This document shows positions 48,047 to 57,677 of a stretch of DNA of 64,000 nucleotides, piece by piece. This DNA is from Nocardia nova (GTDB lineage Bacteria; Actinomycetota; Actinomycetes; Mycobacteriales; Mycobacteriaceae). Position 1 is the first letter of the stretch. Each line of letters begins with the position of its first letter. Position numbers and translations under genes: made by a program. Below the pieces are notes generated by a model. It saw only the letters and a list, made by a program, of their open reading frames with translations, had not been told where the DNA came from and made no database searches. The stretch covers positions 186,001 through 250,000 of the forward strand of contig NZ_PSZE01000001.1 of the NCBI RefSeq assembly GCF_002933465.1. Reading direction: 5' to 3'.

Positions 48047-48826
48047 ATGAAACGCCAACGCCGTGCGGCGGCCGCAGCAGTGCTGATCGCGGCGGCCACA
48101 ATGCTGTCCGCCACGGCCTGTGAGCGCGACGACAACACCCCGCGCCTACGGGTCGAGGTGGTCGCCACCCGCCCGCACGACCGCACCGCGTTCACCGAGG
48201 GGCTCGAGGTCGACGGCCCGGTTCTCTACGAGAGCACCGGGATGGAAGGCGACTCCGGTGTCCGGGCCACCGACCTCGCCACCGGCGCGCCGATCGCCGC
48301 CGCGAAACTCTCCGACGCCTACTTCGGCGAGGGCATCACCCGTGCCGGGGACACCGTCTGGCAACTCACCTGGAAGAACGAGACCGCCCTCGCCCGCGAT
48401 CCGCGAACACTCACCGAACGCCGCCGCGTCCGCTACGACGGCGAAGGCTGGGGCCTGTGCACCCGCGGCGACCGCCTGGTGATGAGCGACGGCAGCGACA
48501 CCCTCACCTTCCGCGATCCGAACACCTTCGCGACCACTGGCACGATCCGGCTCACCAGCCATCACGACGCCCGGCTCAACGAACTCGATTGCGCCGCAGA
48601 CGGTTCGATCTACGCCAACGTCTGGCCGACCGATCAGATTCTGCACATCGACCCGGTCGGCGGCGCGGTACTCGCCGAGATCGAGGCGGGCGGCCTGTTG
48701 CGCCCCACCGAGCGCACCGGAGCAGACGTTCTCAACGGCATCGCCCAACTCCCCGGCACCGACCACTTCCTGATCACCGGAAAATACTGGCCGACCATGT
48801 TCGAGGTCCGATTCGTCCCGATGTGA
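48047..48826 (+). CDS. Glutaminyl-peptide cyclotransferase lipoprotein
   Basis: A 259-residue exported protein of the plant/bacterial glutaminyl cyclotransferase family (five-bladed beta propeller), which cyclises N-terminal Gln to pyroglutamate. The N-terminus is a lipoprotein signal (RRAAAAAVLIAAATML, lipobox SATAC). The propeller repeats include FTEGLEVDGPVLYESTGMEGDSGVRATDLATG, FGEGITRAGDTVWQLTWKN, YDGEGWGLCTRGDRLVMSDGSDTLTFRDP and LNELDCAADGSIYANVWPTD, then the conserved VLNGIAQLPGTDHFLITGKYWPTMFEV. It diverges from the DUF3027 gene and lies on the outside of the membrane. The substrate is unknown. Confidence 0.88.
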   Translation: MKRQRRAAAAAVLIAAATMLSATACERDDNTPRLRVEVVATRPHDRTAFTEGLEVDGPVLYESTGMEGDSGVRATDLATGAPIAAAKLSDAYFGEGITRAGDTVWQLTWKNETALARDPRTLTERRRVRYDGEGWGLCTRGDRLVMSDGSDTLTFRDPNTFATTGTIRLTSHHDARLNELDCAADGSIYANVWPTDQILHIDPVGGAVLAEIEAGGLLRPTERTGADVLNGIAQLPGTDHFLITGKYWPTMFEVRFVPM

Positions 48827-48915
48827 CGCGGCAGTCACCACGACGGCGGCGGACACGCATCGGATCACAGCCCGGCCGATGTCCACGCACCGGCCGAGTG
48901 CGAGAGAATCGACAT

Positions 48916-50664
48916 GTGACTGCCTCCCGCGAACCCTCCGGCACCGAACCCGGTCCGCGGGACGGCGAGGAGTATCCCGCTACCCGGCGGCATCCCGGCT
49001 ACGACCGTTACCCGCCGCCGAACACCCCGTCGTCCGCCTCGTCGTCCGCGCCCCTGCCTCCGCTGCCGCGCCGCAGCGGCGAACCGGACGTGCCCGAATT
49101 CGTGACCCGGCGCATGGCGACGGGTGAGCCACCGCGGGCCCTTCCGCCGCGCGGATCGCCCGGCGACGACCGTTCCGCAGAGGCCACCGAGGCACCGAGC
49201 GCAGCCGAGCGCCCCCGGCCCAAGGACGCGAAAATCGCCGAACGCCAACGTGTCCCTCGCAAGATGACCGTGACGCGGGTAATGGCGATGCGCACCAGGG
49301 ACCTCACCGAGAAGGGTTTCCACACCTTCCAGCGCGCGGCGCGAGCCGACGGTGCGGGCGAATCCGGGCTCACCGCACTCGTTTACGCGACCATGGCCAA
49401 CTTCGCCCTCGACGCCGCGATCGCGGTGGCGCTGGCCAATACGCTGTTCTTCGCCAGTGCCACCGCCGAATCCAAGACCAAGGTGGCGCTGTATCTGCTG
49501 ATCACGATCGCACCGTTCGCGGTGATCGCGCCGCTGATCGGGCCGCTGCTGGACCGGCTGCAACGCGGGCGCAGGCTCGCGCTGTCGGCCTCGTTCGCGA
49601 TCCGGGTGGTCTTCGCGATCCTGCTGATCTTCAATTTCGACAGCTGGGCGCTGTATCCGCTGGCGCTGTGCATGATGATCTCGAGTAAATCGTTCGCGGT
49701 CCTCAAGAGCGCGGTGACGCCACGGGTGTTGCCGCCCGGTATCGATCTGGTCCGCACCAATTCCCGGCTCACCGTGTTCGGTCTGGTCGGCGGGACGCTC
49801 GGTGCGGGCGCGGTGGCCGGAGCGGTCGCCGCGGTGGCCGGATCCGTCGGTGCGCTGGTGTTCGCGGCGTTGATCGCGGCGGCCGGGGCGTATCTGAGCC
49901 TGCGGATTCCGTCCTGGGTCGAGGTCACCGAGGGCGAGGTGCCGGCGACCCTCGGCTACCACAGCCGCAGCGGCACCGAAGTGCTGGACCGCGGTGAGAA
50001 GTCCGCGGCGAAACCCAGTCGGCGCCGGCAGCCGCTCGGCCGGTCGGTGGTCACCGGACTGTGGGGCAACAGCGCGATCCGGGTGCTGACCGGCTTCCTC
50101 ACCTTTTATGTGGCCTTCGTCGCGAAATCGACCGAACACCGGCCGGTGCAGCAGGCCGCGATGCTCGGACTGGTCGGCGCGGCCGCGGCGATCGGCAACT
50201 TCGCCGGCAACGCGACCGGCGCCCGGCTGAAATTGGGCCGGCCCTCGCTGATCGTGGTGGGGTGCACCGCGGCGTGCACGGCCGTCGCCGTGGTCGCGAT
50301 GCTGCTCGACAATCTGATCGGCGCCGCGGTCGCAGCGCTGGTGGCGGCCTGTGCCAGCGCACTGGCCAAGGTCTCGCTGGACGCCTCGATCCAGGACGAT
50401 CTACCGCCGGAATCGATCGCCTCCGGATTCGGGCGCTCGGAAACGGTGCTTCAGCTGTCCTGGGTGGTCGGCGGCGCCGGTGGCGTGCTGCTGCCGACCG
50501 TGTACTGGCAGGGCTTCGCGGTGGTCACCGCGATCCTGGTGCTTGGTTTGGCGCAAACCTTCGTGAGCTACCGTGGGCATTCGCTGCTCCCCGGATTGGG
50601 CGGTAACCGTCCGCAGCACGTCAAACAGGAAGTCCCCCTACCGACAGGAAAACAGCCACAGTGA
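48916..50664 (+). CDS. MFS-like membrane protein, Rv0876c-type
   Basis: A 582-residue membrane protein resembling Rv0876c. A cytoplasmic Pro/Ser/Arg-rich N-terminus of about 115 residues precedes the conserved MTVTRVMAMRTRDLTEKGFHTFQRAARADGAGESG, then about ten to twelve hydrophobic segments, including IAPLIGPLLDRLQRGRRLAL, the MFS loop motif. A hydrophilic loop around residues 335-370 divides the two halves. The substrate is unknown. GTG 48916 is the start. The stop overlaps the next gene by four bases (GTGA), so it is co-translated with the DUF2771 protein. Confidence 0.88.
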   Translation: MTASREPSGTEPGPRDGEEYPATRRHPGYDRYPPPNTPSSASSSAPLPPLPRRSGEPDVPEFVTRRMATGEPPRALPPRGSPGDDRSAEATEAPSAAERPRPKDAKIAERQRVPRKMTVTRVMAMRTRDLTEKGFHTFQRAARADGAGESGLTALVYATMANFALDAAIAVALANTLFFASATAESKTKVALYLLITIAPFAVIAPLIGPLLDRLQRGRRLALSASFAIRVVFAILLIFNFDSWALYPLALCMMISSKSFAVLKSAVTPRVLPPGIDLVRTNSRLTVFGLVGGTLGAGAVAGAVAAVAGSVGALVFAALIAAAGAYLSLRIPSWVEVTEGEVPATLGYHSRSGTEVLDRGEKSAAKPSRRRQPLGRSVVTGLWGNSAIRVLTGFLTFYVAFVAKSTEHRPVQQAAMLGLVGAAAAIGNFAGNATGARLKLGRPSLIVVGCTAACTAVAVVAMLLDNLIGAAVAALVAACASALAKVSLDASIQDDLPPESIASGFGRSETVLQLSWVVGGAGGVLLPTVYWQGFAVVTAILVLGLAQTFVSYRGHSLLPGLGGNRPQHVKQEVPLPTGKQPQ

Positions 50665-51200
50665 CCAAGCCCAGCACCCGCACGATCCTCGCGCTGGCCC
50701 TGGCGGCAGTTCTGGTCGTCGCCGCGGCCGTCGCCGGCATCGTGGCGGTGGCGGTGCACAACGCGCACGAGGCCGATCCCACGGTTACCGCCTACGCGCA
50801 CGGCAAGACCGTCACGGTTCCGCCCTATCTGTACTGCACGATCGGCGAACCGGATCCGCACGGCCGGGTTTCCCCGGACTGTAAGCGCACCGAGATCACC
50901 GCGGAACTGAATCCGCCGCTGGGCTACCCGGTGCAGCTGTCGCTACCCCGGCACATCGCCGACGCGCCCTGGGTGATGGTGCTGGAGTACCAGCAGATCG
51001 ACAATCCGGGCAAGACCGTGCAGCACCTGGCGTCCTACCGCGACTACCCGCAGGGCACCCTGGCCGTGACGGTGGACAGCCATCCCGAACCGAACCTGCG
51101 CCTGATCGGCGTCGAGGTGCAGCTGCTGCTGCTCATGCGCGACGAGGCCGGCAACGAAGCGTTCTCGCCGTATCAGGCGTGGTCTATCAAGGCGGCGTGA
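50661..51200 (+). CDS. DUF2771 anchored exported protein, Rv0875c-like
   Basis: A 179-residue protein with an N-terminal membrane helix (TILALALAAVLVVAAAVAGIVAVAVHNA) and an external beta-rich domain containing CTIGEPDPHGRVSPDCKRTEI; the two Cys may form a disulfide. The gene order after the Rv0876c-like gene fits Rv0875c and the DUF2771 family. GTG 50661 lies within the stop of the MFS-like gene. The function is unknown; partnership with the MFS-like protein is a reasonable inference from the overlap. It is convergent with cspB. Confidence 0.82.
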   Translation: MTKPSTRTILALALAAVLVVAAAVAGIVAVAVHNAHEADPTVTAYAHGKTVTVPPYLYCTIGEPDPHGRVSPDCKRTEITAELNPPLGYPVQLSLPRHIADAPWVMVLEYQQIDNPGKTVQHLASYRDYPQGTLAVTVDSHPEPNLRLIGVEVQLLLLMRDEAGNEAFSPYQAWSIKAA

Positions 51201-51234
51201 CCGCGGTTCCCTCGCGAATTCGACGCTCGCGAAC

Positions 51235-51663
51235 TCAGTGATCGAGTTCGCGGGCCACCCCGCGCACCACTTCGGCGATCCGCTGCGCGGTCTTGCGATC
51301 GGGGTACTTGCCCTTGCGCAGCTCCGGCTGCACCGTCGCCTCCAGCAGGGTGATCATGTCCTCGATCATCCCGTGCAGGTCGTCGGGCGCCTTGCGCGGA
51401 TGGGCCGGAGCTTCCTTGCGCACCCGGTCGTTGCGGCCCTGCGCGGTGCGCACCGAGGGCAGCGGATCGAGCAGCTTCAGGCTCAGCGCCTGCGGGCCGC
51501 GGCGACCGGCGGCCATTCCGAACTCCACGCGCTGGCCGGGCTTGAGCGCCTCGACACCCTTGGGCAAGGCGGACGACCGAACGTAGACGTCCTCACCCTC
51601 ATCCTGGGAAAGGAAGCCGAAGCCCTTGTCGACGTCGTACCACTTCACCTTGCCGGTCGGCAC
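51235..51663 (-). CDS. cspB: Cold-shock-domain protein CspB with C-terminal extension
   Basis: A 142-residue protein with one cold-shock domain (residues 1-65: [32 protein letters not shown]), including the RNP1 motif KGFGFL and RNP2 DVYVR. A C-terminal extension of about 75 residues follows, with [49 protein letters not shown], as in mycobacterial CspB (Rv0871). GTG 51663 fits the relative's N-terminus (PTGKVKWY); in-frame GTGs at 51672 and 51717 are possible. A 12-bp perfect hairpin lies about 75 bases upstream in the leader. Confidence 0.9.
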   Translation of the reverse strand: MPTGKVKWYDVDKGFGFLSQDEGEDVYVRSSALPKGVEALKPGQRVEFGMAAGRRGPQALSLKLLDPLPSVRTAQGRNDRVRKEAPAHPRKAPDDLHGMIEDMITLLEATVQPELRKGKYPDRKTAQRIAEVVRGVARELDH

Positions 51664-51738
51664 TGCGCTCACCCGTTCGTCATCGTTGTCCGGTCCGTCC
51701 GAATCCAGCGGGGTCACGAACGACCCCGGACACGGACG

Positions 51739-51765
51739 TAGGTTCCGGCGTTTCGCCGGAACCTA
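51739..51765 (-). ncRNA. Strong leader hairpin upstream of cspB
   Basis: Arms of 12 bases at 51739-51750 and 51754-51765 are exact inverted repeats with a three-base loop (AAA on the minus strand). The place is 76 bases before the assigned cspB start. It lies between divergent genes, so it is more likely a leader structure than a terminator. A thermosensing or stabilising role is inferred only. Confidence 0.6.
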
Positions 51766-51869
51766 TCTCTGTGCGAAAAGAACGCGCCCCACACAGCTAT
51801 GCAGGACGCGATTGATTCGAGTCTACCCCGGTGGGGATAGGGCGAGCACATCCGTTTTACGGTGCACCC

Positions 51870-52103
51870 ATGCCGGACTCCTCCTCGCCCCGCGCGCCTC
51901 GGGGCTCCAGCGACGTGCTGTTGCGCGTGGCCGTGGGCCTGTTCGCGGTCGGCGTGCTCGCGATCGTCGCCATTTTCCTCACGCCGATCCTGACCGACGC
52001 GGACCCGCCGCTGTGGCTGTATCTGGTGGCGATGGCGGCGACTCCGCTCGGCCTACTGCTCGCGATCGCGTTTGCGCTGTGGTCGGGTCGGCGCGCTCGC
52101 TGA
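51870..52103 (+). CDS. Small membrane protein, 77 aa
   Basis: A short protein with a polar Ser/Pro N-terminus followed by two hydrophobic segments (LLRVAVGLFAVGVLAIVAIFLTPI and LWLYLVAMAATPLGLLLAIAFALW) and a basic end (SGRRAR). I do not recognise a family with certainty; a small membrane protein occurs at a comparable place near Rv0870c in M. tuberculosis. ATG 51870 gives the compact form; the frame opens 13 codons earlier at 51831. It diverges from cspB. High GC3 supports coding. Confidence 0.7.
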   Translation: MPDSSSPRAPRGSSDVLLRVAVGLFAVGVLAIVAIFLTPILTDADPPLWLYLVAMAATPLGLLLAIAFALWSGRRAR

Positions 52104-52384
52104 CCGTCTCCCCAACACGCCGGACAGTTACACGTGTGACGTTCGTCACATAACGACACGATAACGCCACGGTCACGGCCCGCACTCGGTACAGACACGC
52201 CGCACTCACCTGCACAGACGCGGATTCGGAAGCTCTTGCTACACAGCACGACCGGCCATACACGCCGGTTACCAAATAGTGATTTTTCAGCCGGATCGTC
52301 GTACCGTCTATCGCAGCCGGGACATCCCGGCACCACCGGCCCGCCGCACCGAGCCTCGCCCCGCGGGTACGGACCCCGACGGAA

Positions 52385-53228
<844 letters not shown>

Positions 53229-53251
53229 ACCGCTCACATGGTTTCCCCCTG

Positions 53252-53289
53252 CAGGGAAGGCCCGCATCTCGCGATGCGGGCCTTCCCTG
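53252..53289 (+). terminator. 17-bp perfect stem-loop after rpf
   Basis: Arms 53252-53268 and 53273-53289 are exact inverted repeats with a four-base loop. The stem contains GAAGGCCCGCAT. It lies 23 bases after the rpf stop and should end its transcript. Confidence 0.88.
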
Positions 53290-53391
53290 TGTTGCCGGGC
53301 CACGAAGTGCATGCCGGCCGCCGGCGTCCCCGCGACGCGCGCTCGACGATGCCCGCGCGAACAGGAAGCCCGGATACGGAGCCCGCATACA

Positions 53392-53432
53392 AAGAAGGCC
53401 CGCATCCCTATCGCAGGAACGCGGGCCTTCTT
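53392..53432. terminator. Second stem-loop with the same core, between rpf and the small minus-strand gene
   Basis: Arms 53392-53403 and 53421-53432 pair exactly over 12 bases, with a 17-base loop. The core GAAGGCCCGCAT is shared with the hairpin at 53252. It lies 11 bases after the stop of the minus-strand gene, so it could end that transcript. Confidence 0.78.
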
Positions 53433-53442
53433 CGTGTTCGCG

Positions 53443-53631
53443 TCAGCGGTTGACCACCGTGTGCGGATGCACGTAGGGCAGGGCGTCAGCCGGCACCGGA
53501 AACTCGGTGTCCTCGCCGTAGGGCGACAGGCCACCGGAACGGGTCGACGACAATTCGGTAACCGCGTGGTCACCGTGGTCCACCTGGGGCCAGCCGTTGT
53601 CGACGTAGGGTTTCTTCGATTTGTTCACCAC
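53443..53631 (-). CDS. Conserved small hypothetical protein, 62 aa
   Basis: A 62-residue polar protein beginning [33 protein letters not shown] and ending VHPHTVVNR. No domain is recognised. The reading frame is followed by a stem-loop at 53392-53432, and it diverges from the Rv0862c-type gene with 41 bases between, which supports a real gene. GTG 53631 or GTG 53628 may be used. The protein is rich in His, Asp and Val and has no membrane segment. Confidence 0.6.
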   Translation of the reverse strand: MVNKSKKPYVDNGWPQVDHGDHAVTELSSTRSGGLSPYGEDTEFPVPADALPYVHPHTVVNR

Positions 53632-53672
53632 GGCCTCATTCTGGCATGTTCGCTCGCCGTAGTCTGGATTGG

Positions 53673-56027
53673 ATGACCACGACCGATGCCCGAGCCTCCG
53701 ACGACGGCGCCGGGACGCATTCCGGGGCCGACGCCGGGCCCGCCGAGTTCGGCACACTCACCGACTGGCTGAGCTCCCGCAACGACGACGATCTTGTCCG
53801 GCTGCTGGGTTTGCGCCCCGACCTCGCCGTGCCGTTGCCCGGTTCGATGACCGTACTGGCCGCGCGCGCGGAACAGCGGGCGTCGGTACTGCGCGCCGCC
53901 GACGATCTGAACACACTCGAGTTCGCCGTGATCGAAACCCTCGCCGCGCACAACGCATTCGGCGGCGGCCGCCACGAGCGCCCGTTGCCCCGCCGACGCC
54001 TCCACGAACTGCTCGCCGATCGGGTATCCGCCGCCGCCGTCGACACCGCGCTCACGCGTCTGATCGAGCGCGCGTTGGTATGGGGCACGGACGAACTGTT
54101 CGTCGTGCCCGCCGCGCCGGAGGCACTGCCGTGGCCGATGGGGGCCACCACGGAACTTCCCGACGCACTGACCGAACCCGAGATCGAGTCGGCGCTGCGC
54201 GAGATCGGCGGCGCCGAACGCGCTCTGCTCGACAAGCTCGCGACCACCGGCCCCCGCGGCCGCACCCGCGACGCCGCGCCCGGCACCGATCCGGAGCGGC
54301 CCATCCAGCGGCTGCTGGCCCGCCGGCTGCTGATCTGGATCGACGACGAGACCGTCGAACTCCCACCGGCCGTCGGCCAGGTGCTGCGGCGCGAACCGGT
54401 CACTGATCCCCACGTGCTCACACCCCCGCAGCCGCAGACCCGCGAGCGCTCCGCCGCGGACGTGAACGCCGCGGCCGCCGGTGAGGTCGGCGAGTTGCTG
54501 CGCCACGCCGGCGACATCCTCGAGGTTGTCTCCCAGGTACCGGCGCCGGTGCTGCGGGCGGGCGGCCTGGGGGTGCGAGAACTGCGGCGTATCGCCAAAC
54601 AGACCGGACTCGACGAGGCCCGGGTAGGGCTGCTCGTGGAGGTGCTGGCCGCAGCCCGGCTGCTGGACAAGGGAATTCCCGAGCCGCCGCCGGACAGCGA
54701 CGCCGGTGAGGATTACTGGGCTCCCACGATCGCCTCGGACGGCTGGCTGGAGGGCCCCGCGGCGCGCCGGTGGGCGGTGCTCGCGCATGCCTGGCTGGAG
54801 TTGGACCGCTTTCCGTGGATGATCGGCCTGCGCGATGTGAACGACAAGCCACTGGCCGCCCTCTCGGCTGAGCTGCGCACCGCGCACGCGGTCCCCGATC
54901 GGCGCGCGATCCTGGCGGTGACCGCGGAGTTCCCACCGGGTACGGCGATCACGGCCGCCGATGTGGCGCGGGTGCTGAGCTGGCGAATGCCGCGGCGGCG
55001 CAGACATTTCCGCATCGAGGCGGTCGAGCGCACGCTGTCGGAGGCGGCGGCGCTGGGCGTCATCGGCCGCGGCGCGCTGACCTCCGCGGGACGGGCGCTG
55101 CTGCACGGCACCGTCGCCGACGCCGAGGCCGAAATGGACGCGGCACTGCCCGAACCGGTCGATCACGTGCTGGTGCAAGCCGATCTCACCGTGGTCGCGC
55201 CCGGACCGCTCGTGCCGGAACTGCGGGAACGCATCGCCCTGGTCGCCGATATCGAATCCGCGGGCGCGGCCACCGTCTACCGCATCGGCGAAGGGTCGGT
55301 GCGGCGCGCGCTCGACGCCGGCATGACCGCCGCCGAACTGCATCAGCTGTTCACCGCCCATTCGCGCACCCCGGTCCCGCAATCGCTGACGTACCTGATC
55401 GACGACGTGGCACGCCGGCACGGGCGCTTGCGCGCCGGGATGGCGCAATCGTTCGTGCGCAGTGAGGATCCGGCGCTGCTGGCCGAGGTGCTGGCGGCAC
55501 CCGTGGCCGGACAGCTGGCATTGCGAGCCGTCGCGCCGACGGTGGCGATCTCGCAGGCGCCGCTGGGCGAGGTGCTCGAGCAGCTGCGCGCGGCGGGGTT
55601 CAGCCCGGCCGGCGAGGATTCGTCGGGGGCGATCGTGGATCTGCGCACCCGCGGGGCGCGGCTGTCCACCCGGCCGAACGAACGCCACGCCTGGCGGCCC
55701 ACCCCGCCCAGTGCCGAACAACTGCGGCTGCTGGTGGGCGAACTGCGCGCCGGGGAGAAGGCTGCCCGCAGCCGGTCCGGGCAGCGGGTACGCAGCGACG
55801 GCACCCGCACGAGTACCGCGGCCACGCTGGCGCTGCTGCAACTGGCAGTGCGGGTGCGCCGCCCGGTGCATATCGGTTACGTCGACGCCCAGGGCGTGGC
55901 CACCCAGCGCATTGTGGAACCGGTGCGGGTGGCCGGCGGCCAGTTGGATGCCACCGATCCGGACACCGGCGCGATCCGGCACTTCACCCTGCACCGGATC
56001 GCGTCGGTGGCCCTGGTCGAGCCGTGA
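53673..56027 (+). CDS. XPB/Ssl2-like N-terminal domain protein (Rv0862c-type)
   Basis: A 784-residue protein matching the Rv0862c type, which carries a helicase-associated domain resembling the N-terminal part of XPB/Ssl2 (Helicase_C_3 family). It starts with [47 protein letters not shown], a helical segment. No Walker A or helicase motifs are present. Late parts include [52 protein letters not shown]. The C-terminus is WYL-like ([57 protein letters not shown]). ATG 53673 is preferred over ATG 53646. Its link to the XPB helicase at 60 kb is by gene neighbourhood only. Confidence 0.85.
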   Translation: MTTTDARASDDGAGTHSGADAGPAEFGTLTDWLSSRNDDDLVRLLGLRPDLAVPLPGSMTVLAARAEQRASVLRAADDLNTLEFAVIETLAAHNAFGGGRHERPLPRRRLHELLADRVSAAAVDTALTRLIERALVWGTDELFVVPAAPEALPWPMGATTELPDALTEPEIESALREIGGAERALLDKLATTGPRGRTRDAAPGTDPERPIQRLLARRLLIWIDDETVELPPAVGQVLRREPVTDPHVLTPPQPQTRERSAADVNAAAAGEVGELLRHAGDILEVVSQVPAPVLRAGGLGVRELRRIAKQTGLDEARVGLLVEVLAAARLLDKGIPEPPPDSDAGEDYWAPTIASDGWLEGPAARRWAVLAHAWLELDRFPWMIGLRDVNDKPLAALSAELRTAHAVPDRRAILAVTAEFPPGTAITAADVARVLSWRMPRRRRHFRIEAVERTLSEAAALGVIGRGALTSAGRALLHGTVADAEAEMDAALPEPVDHVLVQADLTVVAPGPLVPELRERIALVADIESAGAATVYRIGEGSVRRALDAGMTAAELHQLFTAHSRTPVPQSLTYLIDDVARRHGRLRAGMAQSFVRSEDPALLAEVLAAPVAGQLALRAVAPTVAISQAPLGEVLEQLRAAGFSPAGEDSSGAIVDLRTRGARLSTRPNERHAWRPTPPSAEQLRLLVGELRAGEKAARSRSGQRVRSDGTRTSTAATLALLQLAVRVRRPVHIGYVDAQGVATQRIVEPVRVAGGQLDATDPDTGAIRHFTLHRIASVALVEP

Positions 56028-56045
56028 GCCAGGCTCGCAGCGGCC

Positions 56046-56564
56046 TCAGCTCTTGGGGTTGGCCAGACAGAACGTGGTCTTGGGCTCCGAGAGCGTCAGG
56101 AAGGTCGAATTCGCATCGCACAGGAATTCGTCGTTCTGACCATCGACCCGCTTGACGACCTTGACCGTCGCGGCCGCCGAGTCGCATTCGGCGTAGGAGT
56201 ATCCGGTCGTCTTGTCCTCGTGATAGCAGCTGCCCTGTTTGAGATTGGGCGCCAGGCACAGGAATGCGGTGGTACCGCCGTTGAAGGTCTCCTCGTACGA
56301 GGAGTATTCGGCCCCGCAGTCCTGCTTCTTGTCGGAGGTCGATTCGACTGTGTAGACGGCCTTGGCCGAGGAGCAATCCACCGGCTCGGTCTTGGAATCT
56401 GCGGGCGATCCCTCCAGCACGTTGATGCAGTCACCGACCTTCGCGCGGGCGGTGTCGGATTTTGCCGCATCGGAAAACATCGAGCAGCCGGTCACAGTCA
56501 GGGCGGCGACCGCCATGAGCGCCAGCACGAGACCCTTGACCGGTCTCGGTCCTGCGAACTTCAC
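56046..56564 (-). CDS. LppU/SCO3897-type lipoprotein
   Basis: A 172-residue lipoprotein. The signal is MKFAGPRPVKGLVLALMAVAALTVTGCSM with lipobox TVTGC. The mature part has eight Cys in the pattern AKVGDCINV, EPVDCSSAKAVYTV, DCGAEYSSY, FLCLAPN, SCYHE, ECDS, LCDANS and FCLA, typical of LppU/SCO3897-like proteins. Disulfide bonding is likely outside the membrane. The function is unknown. It is convergent with the Rv0862c-type gene. The ATG at 56564 is supported by its signal peptide. Confidence 0.85.
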   Translation of the reverse strand: MKFAGPRPVKGLVLALMAVAALTVTGCSMFSDAAKSDTARAKVGDCINVLEGSPADSKTEPVDCSSAKAVYTVESTSDKKQDCGAEYSSYEETFNGGTTAFLCLAPNLKQGSCYHEDKTTGYSYAECDSAAATVKVVKRVDGQNDEFLCDANSTFLTLSEPKTTFCLANPKS

Positions 56565-56650
56565 CTACGAAAACCTTTCTCGCCGAGCCGTTCACCTATG
56601 GCGAACGTGGTGGGGAGGATACCCGCCCGCCCTGCCGGACGGGTCCTGCC

Positions 56651-56761
56651 TCACATGCGCAGCGAGTGCAGACCGTACATACCCATCAGCGAATAGTCGA
56701 CGATGCTGGGCAGCAGGTGGTTGAGAAGCAGGAGCCCGAAATAATTCACGATCCGATACAC
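56651..56761 (-). CDS. Possible small hydrophobic protein, 36 aa
   Basis: A short frame encoding VYRIVNYFGLLLLNHLLPSI ... DYSLMGMYGLHSLRM. It is strongly hydrophobic with a helix-like core and has a codon pattern with G or C at most third positions, as coding DNA here does. GTG 56761 or GTG 56749 may start it; AAAGG precedes. The frame extends to an ATG at 56842 that overlaps the divergent gene. No family was recognised. Treat as a candidate only. Confidence 0.35.
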   Translation of the reverse strand: MYRIVNYFGLLLLNHLLPSIVDYSLMGMYGLHSLRM

Positions 56762-56840
56762 CTTTCGAAAATCTGCGAGTGCAGCCGCACGCGCGCGATC
56801 TGTAGTCGATATCCTCGCCCGAATCGTTACGCTCTGCAGC

Positions 56841-57629
56841 ATGAAGCTCGAGCAGACAACCGCAGAGCTCTATGCCCTCGACCCTGCCGAATTCGTGGCC
56901 GCTCGTGACGAAGCAGCCCGCACCGCGCGCGCGAACGGCGATAAACAGCTGGCCACAGCGATTTCGCGACTGCGACGTCCAACCGTCGCCGCGTGGGCGG
57001 TGAATCTGCTGGCGCACAAGGCAACCCAGGAATTGGGGGCACTGCTGGATCTCGGCGAGGCGTTGCGCGAGGCACAGCGCACCCTGTCCGCCGACCGGAT
57101 GCGCACCCTCGCCGACCAACGCCGCAAGGCGGTGAACGCGTTGACGGACAAGGCAGCTCGCCTCGCCTCGGAGGCGGGGAAGAAGCTCACCGATCCGGTG
57201 TTGCGCGAGGTCGCGCAGACCCTCAATGCGGCACTGGCGGATCCGGAGGTCACCGACCAGGTCCGTGCCGGCGTGCTGAGGGCCGCGGTCGACTACGCCG
57301 GTTTCGGCCCGGCCGGGCCCGCCTTGGCCGCCGTTCCCGACGAGCAGACCGAGGAACCGGCCGGCGCCGGCGCCGACGAGCTGGCTGCCGCCCGTGAAGC
57401 GCTGGAAGCCGCTCGGGCGGAACGGGATTCGACAGCGGCCGATCTCGAACGGCAGCGCTCCGACGTGGCCGCCCTGGACGAGCGGATCACCGCGCTGCGC
57501 GACGAACTCGCGCAGGCCGAGGAATCCCGCCGATTCGCCGCCGCCGGGGTGAAATCCGCCGAAGCGGCGTTGCGACGAGCCGACACGGAAGTGGAGCGGA
57601 CGCAGCAGCGCGTGGACGAACTGGGCTGA
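56841..57629 (+). CDS. Coiled-coil hypothetical protein
   Basis: A 262-residue helical protein. The N-terminal half has PAEFVAARDEAARTARANGDKQLATAISRLRRPTVAAWAVNLLAHKA, a conserved pattern in actinobacterial proteins of unknown function. The C-terminal 90 residues (from AADELAAAREALEAARAERDSTAADLERQRSDV) form a long heptad-rich coiled coil. There is no signal peptide or membrane segment. ATG 56841 is the start; an opposite-strand ATG overlaps it in the CATG. Function unknown. It is convergent with the M1 peptidase. Confidence 0.8.
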   Translation: MKLEQTTAELYALDPAEFVAARDEAARTARANGDKQLATAISRLRRPTVAAWAVNLLAHKATQELGALLDLGEALREAQRTLSADRMRTLADQRRKAVNALTDKAARLASEAGKKLTDPVLREVAQTLNAALADPEVTDQVRAGVLRAAVDYAGFGPAGPALAAVPDEQTEEPAGAGADELAAAREALEAARAERDSTAADLERQRSDVAALDERITALRDELAQAEESRRFAAAGVKSAEAALRRADTEVERTQQRVDELG

Positions 57630-57677
57630 GAACAGCGAAAAATGTTGCTGCCGAGTGACTTCGGCGACGCGAGCGGA

